NCBI GenBank assembly: GCA_050115015.1
Contig: JASFRI010000012.1
Coordinates: forward strand, 1-25,522
Direction of reading: 5' to 3'
DNA from: JASFRI01 sp050115015
GTDB taxonomy: Bacteria; Acidobacteriota; Polarisedimenticolia; CBDVAL01
Length of the DNA: 25,522 nt
The notes below the pieces were generated by a model that was given only the letters and a program-made list of their open reading frames with translations, had not been told where the DNA came from and did no database searches. Position numbers and translations under genes: made by a program. This document shows positions 8,016 through 14,865 of the stretch, piece after piece (positions within the stretch are counted from its first letter, which is position 1; each line of letters starts with the position of its first letter).

Positions 8016-9188
8016 ATGACTGCCGCCTACCGTACCCCCGACGACCTGCTGCAGCGCTGCCACGAGCGCGCTCCCGGTTACGACCGGGAGAACAAGTTCG
8101 CGAAGGAGGACTTCGACGAGCTGAAGCAGGCCGGATACCTTCTCATGTCCGTCCCGAAGGAGTTCGGCGGGCACGGCATGTCCCTCGCCGAGGTGGGGCA
8201 GGAGACCCGGCGGCTGGCCTACCACGCCCCCGCCACCGCCCTGATGTGCAACATGCACAGCTACTGGGTCGGCCTTGCGGCGGACCTCTGGCGCTCCGGC
8301 GACAAGTCGCTGGAGTGGATGCTCAAGGAAGCCGCGGACGGGGCGGTGTTCGCCGCGGGCCACTCCGAGTCGGGCAACGACCTGCCGCTGTTCCTGTCCA
8401 CCTCCAAGGCCGAGCGTGTGGAGGGAGGCTGGAAGATCACCGGTCGCAAGTCCTTCGGCAGCCTCACCCCGGTCTGGACCTGGCTGGGCGGCCACGCCAT
8501 GGACGCCAGCGACCCGGACAACCCGAAGATCGTCCACTTCTTCATCAAGCGGGACTCGAAGGGGATCGCCGTCAAGGAGACGTGGGACGTGATGGGGATG
8601 CGGGCCACCCGCAGCGATGACACGATCCTCGACGGCGTGTTCGTGCCCGAGGACCGGATCGGGCGGATCGTTCCCGCCGGCGCCAAGGGGGCCGACCAGT
8701 TCGTGCTGTCGATCTTCGCCTGGGGGCTGCTGGGCTTCGCCCACGTCTACTACGGGCTGTCGGAGCGGATCCGGGACATCACGTTCGATATGCTCAAGGA
8801 CAAGACGTCGCTGGGGCTGACCCGGCCGATGACCTATCACCCGGAGATCCAGCATGGCGTCGCCGAGGTCGTCCTGGCGCTATCGGCCATGGGGCCCCAG
8901 ATCGAGACGCTGGCCGCCGACTGGTCGGCCACCACGACCCCGGGCCCGGAGTTCGCGCCGCGCATCGTGGCCTGCAAGCACAACACGGTGGTGGCGGCGT
9001 TCAAGATCGCCGACATGGCGCTGGAGCTGTCCGGCGGCTTCGGGATGTTCAAGAAGAGCGAGCTGGAGCGGCTGTTCCGGGACGCCCGGGCGGGGAGGTT
9101 CCACCCGGCGAACCCGCACCTGACCCACGAGTTCCTGGCGAAGACCGCCCTGGGGATCGACCCGGACGAACAGCCGCGCTGGGGATAG
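8016..9188 (+). CDS. Acyl-CoA dehydrogenase-fold flavoprotein
   Basis: 390 residues, ATG at 8016 behind AGGAGG with 7-base spacing. The chain shows the three-part acyl-CoA dehydrogenase plan: N-terminal helices (residues 1-115; LKQAGYLLMSVPKEFGGHG), a middle beta domain (~120-230; AAGHSESGND, WKITGRKSFGS, WDVMGMRATRSDD) and a C-terminal helical domain (LELSGGFGMFKKSELERLFRDARAGRFHPANPHLTHEFLAK). FAD binding is expected. The usual Glu base of short- and medium-chain enzymes, in a YEGT-type motif near the C-terminus, is not evident; the segment reads RFHPANP instead. It may therefore be an atypical dehydrogenase or a flavin-dependent oxidase/monooxygenase of the same fold. It stands alone and converges on the hydrogenase operon, with only 9 bases between stop codons. 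Substrate unknown. Confidence 0.88.
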   Translation: MTAAYRTPDDLLQRCHERAPGYDRENKFAKEDFDELKQAGYLLMSVPKEFGGHGMSLAEVGQETRRLAYHAPATALMCNMHSYWVGLAADLWRSGDKSLEWMLKEAADGAVFAAGHSESGNDLPLFLSTSKAERVEGGWKITGRKSFGSLTPVWTWLGGHAMDASDPDNPKIVHFFIKRDSKGIAVKETWDVMGMRATRSDDTILDGVFVPEDRIGRIVPAGAKGADQFVLSIFAWGLLGFAHVYYGLSERIRDITFDMLKDKTSLGLTRPMTYHPEIQHGVAEVVLALSAMGPQIETLAADWSATTTPGPEFAPRIVACKHNTVVAAFKIADMALELSGGFGMFKKSELERLFRDARAGRFHPANPHLTHEFLAKTALGIDPDEQPRWG

Positions 9189-9197
9189 TCGCTCGAC

Positions 9198-9728
9198 TCA
9201 GGCCGAGGGGACCGGCTCCTCCCACCAGAGGTCGGCGGGGAGGGGCCGGGCCCGGCGGGTGACGGTGGCGCCGAGCCGGTGCACCTCGTTGGCGACGGCC
9301 TCCAGCGCCCGTCCCACGGCGGCCCGGACCGGCGGCGTCAGGCCTGCCCCCTGCTCCACGGAGGCGGGAATCGCCCCGATCAGGACGATCTCCCTCGGCC
9401 GGTCCCCCGCCAGCTCCAGGACCTCGAGCGCCTCCTTCAGCCCGGGATCGTGTGCGTTGACCCTGGGCTGGGGGGAATGGCGCAGCAGCGCCCGGGCGTC
9501 GTAGCGCCGCAGCGCGCCCGGCTTGCCCTCCGCCCGGACGGTGTCGACCACGACGACGCTGCGGAAGCCCGTCAGGTGGGAGACGAGGTCGCCTCCCGGG
9601 GTGCCGAGGTCCTCCACCTCGAGCCCTTCGGGGAGCTCGTAGGCCGCCCGGAATGTCCGGACCACCGTCGGCCCGAAGCCGTCGTCCCGGTGCAGGACGT
9701 TGCCGATGCCGAAGACCGCCAGGTTCAT
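9198..9728 (-). CDS. hybD: [NiFe]-hydrogenase maturation endopeptidase (HybD type)
   Basis: 176 residues; its ATG overlaps the large-subunit stop as ATGA. Family role: a cytoplasmic protease that senses nickel in the hydrogenase large subunit and clips its C-terminal peptide, letting the active site close. The nickel-sensing residues fall at the same numbers as in E. coli HybD: Asp16 (GNVLHRDDGFG; Glu16 in HybD, Asp in HycI), Asp62 (VVVVDTV) and His93 (NAHDPGL). The N-terminal GIGN loop is intact. Its target is most likely the gene directly upstream, whose C-terminus carries a cleavable extension. It is the last gene of the hybOABCD operon, and its stop is 9 bases from that of a convergent gene. 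Confidence 0.93.
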   Translation of the reverse strand: MNLAVFGIGNVLHRDDGFGPTVVRTFRAAYELPEGLEVEDLGTPGGDLVSHLTGFRSVVVVDTVRAEGKPGALRRYDARALLRHSPQPRVNAHDPGLKEALEVLELAGDRPREIVLIGAIPASVEQGAGLTPPVRAAVGRALEAVANEVHRLGATVTRRARPLPADLWWEEPVPSA

Positions 9729-11428
9729 GTGAGCGTCCGGACCGTCGCCAGCTCCCGCCCCTCGGGATCCTGCATGTGGATGGCGCAGGCGAGGCACGGA
9801 TCGAACGAGTGGACGGTGCGCAGCACCTCCAGCGGCCGCTCCGGGTCCGCCACCGGGTTCCCCTTCAGCGAGGCCTCGTAGGGCCCTTCCTGCGACCTGT
9901 CGTCCCGCGGCCCGGCGTTCCAGGTGGTGGGGACCACCGCCTGGTAGTTGGCGATCTTGCCGTCGCGGATCACCACCCAGTGGGAAAGGGCCCCCCGGGG
10001 CGCCTCGTGGAACCCGAAGCCGCGCTGCTCCCCCTTCGGGAACTCGGGCTTCACGAAGATGTCCGTGTCGCCGCTGGCGATGTTGTTGACCAGCAGGTCC
10101 CAGTGCTTCAGGCCCAGCTCGGCGATCACCTGGGTGCGGATCATCCGCGCCGCGTGGCGGCCCAGGGTGGAGTGCAGCACCTCGGGCCCGAGCGTGGCTC
10201 CGGCGATCTTGCCGGCGGTCTCCAGCGTCTTCGTCGCCCACCGGACGGTCGGTTCGTGCCCGGTGGCGAACCCGACGAGGACCTGGCTGAGGGGACCCAC
10301 CTGCATCGGCCGACCCTGGAAGCGGGGCGCCTTGACCCAGGAGTACTTCCCCTCGGGGTCGTAGTCGGTGTACTTCGGATCGGTGCTCTCCTCCCAGGGA
10401 TGCTTCGTCCAGCTGCCGTCGTACCAGGCGTGGGTGATGTTCTCGGTGACGTTCTCCCGGAAGTACTCGTCCTCGAACGACTCGATCTTCCGGGCGGTGG
10501 ACAGGTCCCCGTCGAAGATCGTCCCGCCGGGCAGGTCGAACTCGGTCCCCGCGGCGTCCACCGGCAGGTCGGGCACCGCCAGGTAGTTCTTGACCCCGGC
10601 GCCGTAGCCCAGCCAGTCGGCGTACATCGCCCCCACGGCGCAGACGTCCACGAAGTAGACGTCGTGCACGAAGGACTGCACCTCCTGGAACAGGTCCCGG
10701 ACGGCGTAGAGCTTGTCCATGTTGAGCGTCGACGGGTTGTCCAGGTTGATGGCGTTGGCCACCCCGCCCACCGCCAGGTTCTGGATGTTCGGCGTCTTGG
10801 CGCCGAGGATCGCCACGACCTGGTTGATCTTCCGCTGGTACTCCAGGGCCTGCAGGTAATGGCTCACCCCCAGCAGGTTCACCTCCGGCGACAGCGTCAT
10901 CGCCGGATGTCCCCAGTAGCCGTTCGTGAAGATCCCGAGCTGTCCCCGCCCCACGTAATCCTTCAGCTTCGCCTGCACCCCCTCGAGCTCCCGCCAGCTG
11001 TTGCGGGGCCAGGGGGAGAGGCTCTCGGCGAGCTGGGAGGCCGCCTTGGGGTCGGCCTTCAGCGCCGAGACCACGTCCACCCAGTCCAGGGCGGAGAGGT
11101 GGTAGAAGTGCACGATGTGATCGTGGATGGCGTGCGCGGCCAGGATCAGGTTCCGGATGTACTGGGCGTTGAGCGGGACGACGATCCCCAGGGCGTTCTC
11201 CACCGCCCGGACCGAGGCGATGGCGTGCACCGTGGTGCAGACCCCGCAGAAGCGCTGGGTGAACAGCCAGGCGTCCCGCGGGTCCCGCCCCTGGAGGATC
11301 AGCTCGATCCCGCGCCACATCTGGCCGGAGGCCCACGCCTTGCTGACCTTCCCACCGTCCACCTCCACGTCCACCCGCAGGTGTCCCTCGATCCGCGTCA
11401 CGGGATCGATGGTGATCCGCTGGCTCAT
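9725..11428 (-). CDS. hybC: [NiFe]-hydrogenase large (catalytic) subunit, group 1
   Basis: 567 residues. It binds the Ni-Fe(CN)2CO centre and oxidises H2 in the periplasm as partner of the small subunit. N-terminal motif L1 is RFCGVCTTVH with Cys61 and Cys64. C-terminal motif L2 is DPCLACAIH with Cys545, Cys548 and His551. A 16-residue extension after His551 (MQDPEGRELATVRTLT) is the peptide removed during maturation. All four nickel-ligating cysteines are present. The protein has no signal peptide, as expected for export with the Tat-bearing small subunit. A strong AGGAGGAG ribosome site (11433-11440) overlaps the preceding hybB stop codon, implying tight coupling. Motifs and gene order point to a group 1 uptake hydrogenase of E. 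coli Hyd-2 type. Confidence 0.97.
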   Translation of the reverse strand: MSQRITIDPVTRIEGHLRVDVEVDGGKVSKAWASGQMWRGIELILQGRDPRDAWLFTQRFCGVCTTVHAIASVRAVENALGIVVPLNAQYIRNLILAAHAIHDHIVHFYHLSALDWVDVVSALKADPKAASQLAESLSPWPRNSWRELEGVQAKLKDYVGRGQLGIFTNGYWGHPAMTLSPEVNLLGVSHYLQALEYQRKINQVVAILGAKTPNIQNLAVGGVANAINLDNPSTLNMDKLYAVRDLFQEVQSFVHDVYFVDVCAVGAMYADWLGYGAGVKNYLAVPDLPVDAAGTEFDLPGGTIFDGDLSTARKIESFEDEYFRENVTENITHAWYDGSWTKHPWEESTDPKYTDYDPEGKYSWVKAPRFQGRPMQVGPLSQVLVGFATGHEPTVRWATKTLETAGKIAGATLGPEVLHSTLGRHAARMIRTQVIAELGLKHWDLLVNNIASGDTDIFVKPEFPKGEQRGFGFHEAPRGALSHWVVIRDGKIANYQAVVPTTWNAGPRDDRSQEGPYEASLKGNPVADPERPLEVLRTVHSFDPCLACAIHMQDPEGRELATVRTLT

Positions 11429-11438
11429 CTCGCTCCTC

Positions 11439-12623
11439 CTAGCCGCGGGTCGCCGCGGGCGCCTCGCCGCTGAGGATCGGGAAGCGCTTGACGACCACGA
11501 GGTAGACCATGAAAGACAGGGCGACGAGGCCCAGGGTGATGAAGATCTCCGGCACCGTCGGGAAATAGGACCACCCCGGGCCGGGGTTGAAGGCGATGAT
11601 GTAGGCGTCGAACCGGTAGAGGGCGCCGCCGAAGAGCATGAGCACCGCCGCGCGGAACAGCCACGCGAGGTCGTGGAGCTTGCTCTTCATCAGCAGCATG
11701 ACCGCAGGCACCAGGAAGAGGGCGGTCTCGATCCAGAACATCACGCTGTACGTCCCCTCCCCCGTCAGCATCCCGAGCCGGCCGCGGTACGCCAGGTCGC
11801 CGAAGCGGATCGCCAGGAAGAGCAGCATCACGCCGGCCAGCGGCCCCGCGAGCTGCGCCAGCATACCGATCTCGGGCTTGCGGCGGAAGAACAGGCTCGC
11901 CAGGCTCGATTCGAAGACCACCGCCGCGTAGCCCATCCCCAGGCACCCCAGGAGGAACAGCAGCGGGATGAGCGGGGTGTGCCAGAGGCGATGCAGCTTC
12001 CAGCCGCCCAGCAGCGTCATCGTCCCCAGGGAGGACTGGTGCATGAAGGGCAGCACGACGCCGGCGGCGATCACCCACACCATCGACTTCCGTAGCGGGG
12101 GCAGGACCTTCGTCGACAGGTTCCGCAGCCACGGCTTCGAGCTGTCCTTCCAGCGCTCCAGGAACGCCGGCGCCAGCTCCACCCAGAGCACCACGACATA
12201 GACGGCGACGCAGAGCGCCACCTCGAGCTGGGCGGAGCTCAGGTTCCAGCGCCACGGCATGAGGGGGAGCTTCGGCAGCCCCCAGGGCTTGCCCACGTCG
12301 ATCCCCACCGCGACCACCGCCAGGGTGTAGCCGATGGCGCTGGTGAGCAGCGCGGGGCGGATCAGGGGATGCAGCCGGTTGCGGTTGAAGACGTAGACCA
12401 GCAGCGCCATGGCCACGCCGCCGCAGCCCAGCGCGGTGCCCGTGACCACGTCGAAGGCGATCCAGATCCCCCAGGGATGGCCGTCGTTGATCCCGGCCAC
12501 CGGACCGATCCCGGCGGCATAGCGCCAGATGGCGAGCACGCCGGCGATGGCGGCGAACAGCGTCATGACCCGGAACGGCTTCGTCCAGATGGGACCTCCC
12601 AGCGGCCGGGCCTCCGCGCTCAT
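11439..12623 (-). CDS. hybB: HybB/NrfD-family membrane subunit of hydrogenase
   Basis: 394 residues with about nine to ten hydrophobic segments (e.g. TLFAAIAGVLAIWRY, GVAMALLVYVF, VALCVAVYVVVLWVEL, LIPLLFLLGCLGMGYAAVVF, LGLVALSFMVYLVVV). This is the NrfD/PsrC-like quinone-reactive membrane anchor family: in Hyd-2 it passes electrons from the ferredoxin subunit to quinone and contributes to proton movement. It has no heme-binding motif of the HyaC cytochrome b type. The ATG overlaps the hybA stop (ATGA) and its stop is 10 bases from hybC. Position between hybA and hybC matches the hybOABC order. Confidence 0.94.
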   Translation of the reverse strand: MSAEARPLGGPIWTKPFRVMTLFAAIAGVLAIWRYAAGIGPVAGINDGHPWGIWIAFDVVTGTALGCGGVAMALLVYVFNRNRLHPLIRPALLTSAIGYTLAVVAVGIDVGKPWGLPKLPLMPWRWNLSSAQLEVALCVAVYVVVLWVELAPAFLERWKDSSKPWLRNLSTKVLPPLRKSMVWVIAAGVVLPFMHQSSLGTMTLLGGWKLHRLWHTPLIPLLFLLGCLGMGYAAVVFESSLASLFFRRKPEIGMLAQLAGPLAGVMLLFLAIRFGDLAYRGRLGMLTGEGTYSVMFWIETALFLVPAVMLLMKSKLHDLAWLFRAAVLMLFGGALYRFDAYIIAFNPGPGWSYFPTVPEIFITLGLVALSFMVYLVVVKRFPILSGEAPAATRG

Positions 12624-13507
12624 GATCCCTCCTCCCCGTCATCGCCCTGCTTGAGGCGGCGGTTGCGCCACATGATGCCGCCGATGAAGGCGTAGAAGAT
12701 CACCGGCGCCGCGAACCCCTTGTAGACGGTGTGCTGCACGTTCTCCGCGGTCAGGGAGGACGGCAGCTCACCGAGGTCCTGGAGGCCGATGTTCTCGAAG
12801 GGCAGGTGCGACAGGTAGAGGACCTGTGTCCCGCCGGCGTCGTGCTCGCCGTAGACCTTCGGGACGTAGCGCTTCGGGTGCTCCTCGAGACGGCGGTGAG
12901 CCTCCGCCAGCAGGTCGGCGCGCTTGCCGTAGATGACGGCCTGCCGCGGACAGACCTCGCAGCAGGCGGGGATCTTCCCCTGAGCGATCAGGTGGTTGCA
13001 CATCTCGCACTTGACCATCTTCGGCACGGACTTGGTCCACTCGAACTTCGGGATGCCGAAGGGACAGGCGATCTGGCAGTAGCGGCAACCGATGCAGCGC
13101 TCCGGCTTCCAGGTGACGATCCCGTACTCGCGCTTCTGGAACGAGCCCATCATGCAGGCGGCGGCGCAGGCGGGGTCGACACAGTGCATGCACTGCTGCT
13201 TCATGAACGAGCGCCGCACGCCGTCGGTATAGAGCTTGATGATGTTCTTCGTCTGGCTGTTCAGTCGATCCGGTGCCTGGTAGACCCCCGGGTCCAGGGA
13301 GCCACGGTCCGGGACCAGGTCGTTGGCCTTCGCGCAGGCCACCACGCAGGTCTTGCAGCCGATGCACCGGGTGGTGTCGTAGAGCATCCCCACCGCGTCC
13401 TCGGGCACCGTCTTCGGCTCCCGGGCCACGGCGGGAAGGGCGGCCGTGGCGGCCCCCGCCCCCGCCCCCGACAGGACCTTCAGCGCCGTCCTCCGGTTCA
13501 TGGCCAT
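12620..13507 (-). CDS. hybA: HybA-type periplasmic ferredoxin with four [4Fe-4S] sites
   Basis: 295 residues. The N-terminus has a twin-arginine signal (MNRRTALKVL, then a Gly/Ala-rich core). Cysteine groups for four cubane clusters are visible: 48/51/54/58, 106/109/114/118, 138/141/144/148 and 167/170/183/186 (Cys182 is adjacent). A C-terminal hydrophobic segment (~264-280, FAAPVIFYAFIGGIMW) followed by RNRR anchors it in the membrane. It carries electrons from the small subunit to HybB. The start sits 2 bases after the hybO stop; the second in-frame Met (13501) is an alternative start that leaves the Tat motif intact. Confidence 0.95.
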   Translation of the reverse strand: MAMNRRTALKVLSGAGAGAATAALPAVAREPKTVPEDAVGMLYDTTRCIGCKTCVVACAKANDLVPDRGSLDPGVYQAPDRLNSQTKNIIKLYTDGVRRSFMKQQCMHCVDPACAAACMMGSFQKREYGIVTWKPERCIGCRYCQIACPFGIPKFEWTKSVPKMVKCEMCNHLIAQGKIPACCEVCPRQAVIYGKRADLLAEAHRRLEEHPKRYVPKVYGEHDAGGTQVLYLSHLPFENIGLQDLGELPSSLTAENVQHTVYKGFAAPVIFYAFIGGIMWRNRRLKQGDDGEEGS

Positions 13508-13509
13508 CC

Positions 13510-14649
13510 TCAGCCCTCCTTCCCGTCGCCTTCCTTCTTGTCGGCGGGCTCACCCACCATCGGTCCGGACAGCTTCCGCGACGCCATGTAGGCCCCGGCG
13601 GCGGCGGCCCCGACGGCGGCGCCGGCCACCCCGGCGGCGACCGGGCTGATCCCGCCGGCCGGACCGTAGATGCCCGGATAGGTGTCGGGCGGTGTCGGCC
13701 GCTCGATGTCCACGGTGTCGTGCAGCGCCACCTTGAACGCCAGCTTCTCCTCGGTGCAGCCGAAGCAGGGATGGCCGATCCCGATGGGCCAGGCTCCCGG
13801 CACGTCGCCGAAGTTGAGCAGCGAGCAGTTCGCGTGGGTCTGCGGCCCCTTGCAGCCCGTCTTGTAGAGGCACCAGCCCAGCCGGTGCCCCTCGTCGCCG
13901 AACTGCTGCACGAAGCGCCCGGCGTCGAAGTGCGCCCGGCGCGGGCAGTCCTCGTGGATGGTCCGGGCGTACGCGAACAGCGGCCTCCCCTTCTCGTCCA
14001 GATCCGGGAGGGTCCCCAGGGTCGCGTACTGCAGGACGGTGCCGAGGAGGTTGTAGGGGTTCGCCGGGCAACCGGGGATGGTCACCACCGCCTTCCCCTC
14101 CAGGATCATCGGCGCGCCGGTGGCCCCCGTGGGGTTCGGCGGCGAGGAGGGGATCCCCCCCCAGGACGCGCAGGAGCCGATGGCGATCACGGCACCCGCC
14201 CGCTCGGCGACATCGTTCAGCATCTGCTTCGCAGTGCGGCCGGCGATCTTGCAGTAGATCCCGTCGTCCTTCGTCGGGATGGCCCCCTCGACGATACAGA
14301 CGTACTTTCCCTCCTGCTCCCGCATGGTCTCCTCGAGGACCGCCTCCGCCTGGTGGCCCGCGGCGGCGAACAGCGTCTCGTGATAGTCGAGGGAGATCAG
14401 GTCGAGCAGCAGCTCGCTCAGCGCCGGGTGCGCCGTCCGGAGCAGCGACTCGGTGCAGCCCGTGCACTCCTGGAAGTGCAGCCAGATGACCGAGGGCTTC
14501 AGGCCGGCCACCGCCGCCTCCGCGATGCGCGTGGCCACGGAGCCGGACAGTCCGATGGAGGCCGCGGCCATCATGCAGATCTTCATGAAGTCGCGGCGGG
14601 GGACCGGGTCGGGGTTGGAATCCGGTGCGAACAGCGGGTAGTCGCCCAT
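13510..14649 (-). CDS. hybO: [NiFe]-hydrogenase small subunit with Tat signal (standard, not oxygen-tolerant type)
   Basis: 379 residues from ATG 14649, preceded by AAGGAGGG. The frame stays open far upstream, but that stretch is antisense to hypF and was rejected. Tat signal: PRRDFMK, Arg18-Arg19. Proximal cluster: Cys62 and Cys65 (ECTGCTES), Cys160 (GSCASWGG), Cys194 (GCPANP). Distal cluster: His232, Cys235, Cys260, Cys266. Medial [3Fe-4S]: Cys275, Cys295, Cys298, with prolines between. A Gly/Ala-rich hydrophobic segment (~332-356) is the C-terminal membrane anchor, followed by a charged tail. Gly64 and Gly165 occupy the positions where oxygen-tolerant enzymes have the two extra cysteines of the [4Fe-3S] cluster, so an ordinary [4Fe-4S] cluster is expected. 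It is first in the operon, downstream of a sigma-54-like promoter. Confidence 0.96.
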   Translation of the reverse strand: MGDYPLFAPDSNPDPVPRRDFMKICMMAAASIGLSGSVATRIAEAAVAGLKPSVIWLHFQECTGCTESLLRTAHPALSELLLDLISLDYHETLFAAAGHQAEAVLEETMREQEGKYVCIVEGAIPTKDDGIYCKIAGRTAKQMLNDVAERAGAVIAIGSCASWGGIPSSPPNPTGATGAPMILEGKAVVTIPGCPANPYNLLGTVLQYATLGTLPDLDEKGRPLFAYARTIHEDCPRRAHFDAGRFVQQFGDEGHRLGWCLYKTGCKGPQTHANCSLLNFGDVPGAWPIGIGHPCFGCTEEKLAFKVALHDTVDIERPTPPDTYPGIYGPAGGISPVAAGVAGAAVGAAAAGAYMASRKLSGPMVGEPADKKEGDGKEG

Positions 14650-14702
14650 GTCGGACCCTCCTTCATGGTTGGGCGTGGCGGAGGATTCGAGGCAACCGCG
14701 AC

Positions 14703-14719
14703 TGCCAGTTCTGTGCCAG
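14703..14719 (-). promoter_or_regulatory. Sigma-54 (-24/-12) promoter candidate for hybOABCD
   Basis: The minus strand reads CTGGCACAGAACTGGCA. Against the RpoN consensus (YTGGCACG, four bases, TTGCW) the GG at -24 and GC at -12 are intact with the required 10 bases between them. The -24 block matches except for one position, and the -12 block is TGGCA instead of TTGCA. A start near 14692 gives a 43-nt leader with the hybO ribosome site in place. Hydrogenase operons in several bacteria are known to be RpoN-dependent. No activator gene is in the window. Confidence 0.55.
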
Positions 14720-14736
14720 CGGCGGGGTGGGTGAGA

Positions 14737-14752
14737 TGGCGCGTTTCTGGCA
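14737..14752 (+). promoter_or_regulatory. Sigma-54 (-24/-12) promoter candidate for hypFCDE
   Basis: The plus strand reads TGGCGCGTTTCTGGCA: GG and GC are separated by exactly 10 bases, as RpoN promoters require, and the -12 variant TGGCA is the same as in the opposing promoter. A start near 14763 would give a leader of about 100 nt before hypF. It is weaker than the hybO-side match. Confidence 0.42.
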
Positions 14753-14765
14753 AGGAGGGCCGGGC

Positions 14766-14822
14766 ATGTCCGGCACTTACACAGCGGGGACCGGATGCCG
14801 GGACCGACGTGGTGCATTATAG
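14766..14822 (+). CDS. Possible 18-residue leader peptide upstream of hypF
   Basis: An ATG at 14766 follows a strong AAGGAGGG (14752-14759) by 6 bases and opens an 18-codon frame ending in TAG 14820-14822, shortly before hypF, which itself has no clear ribosome site. It could prime hypF translation. Against it: the predicted sigma-54 start (about 14763) would leave the ribosome site out of the transcript. Its sequence resembles no known leader peptide. Confidence 0.2.
   Translation: MSGTYTAGTGCRDRRGAL
14816..14821 (-). promoter_or_regulatory. Isolated consensus -10 box (TATAAT) facing hybO
   Basis: A perfect TATAAT on the minus strand, with TATAGT overlapping it on the plus strand at 14818-14823. 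No -35 resembling TTGACA lies 16-18 bases upstream on either strand. It may be a basal or activator-assisted sigma-70 promoter for hybO (leader about 160 nt) or, on the plus strand, for hypF. Confidence 0.25.
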
Positions 14823-14865
14823 TGCCTGATTGCGCTGGATCACGATGCGCGATAACGCATATGAC

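Larger units (their letters stand above)
14703..14752. repeat. 50-bp inverted repeat between hybO and hypF
   Basis: The left arm TGCCAGTTCTGTGCCA, reversed and complemented, matches the right arm TGGCGCGTTTCTGGCA at 11 of 16 positions. Each arm holds two TGGC units spaced 11 bases apart, about one helical turn. The arms are the two sigma-54-like promoters; alternatively the symmetric TGGC/GCCA units are operator half-sites for a shared regulator. Confidence 0.6.

Noticed and set aside
9653..11473. Long plus-strand open frame opposite the hydrogenase large subunit
   Set aside because: Arg/Pro/His-rich shadow frame without domains; the minus-strand frame encodes an unmistakable hydrogenase large subunit.
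14685..14719. A second sigma-54 match on the minus strand using CTGGCAGTC and GGTTGCC
   Set aside because: The GG to GC spacing is 11 bases, one too long, while the overlapping site at 14703-14719 has the correct 10.
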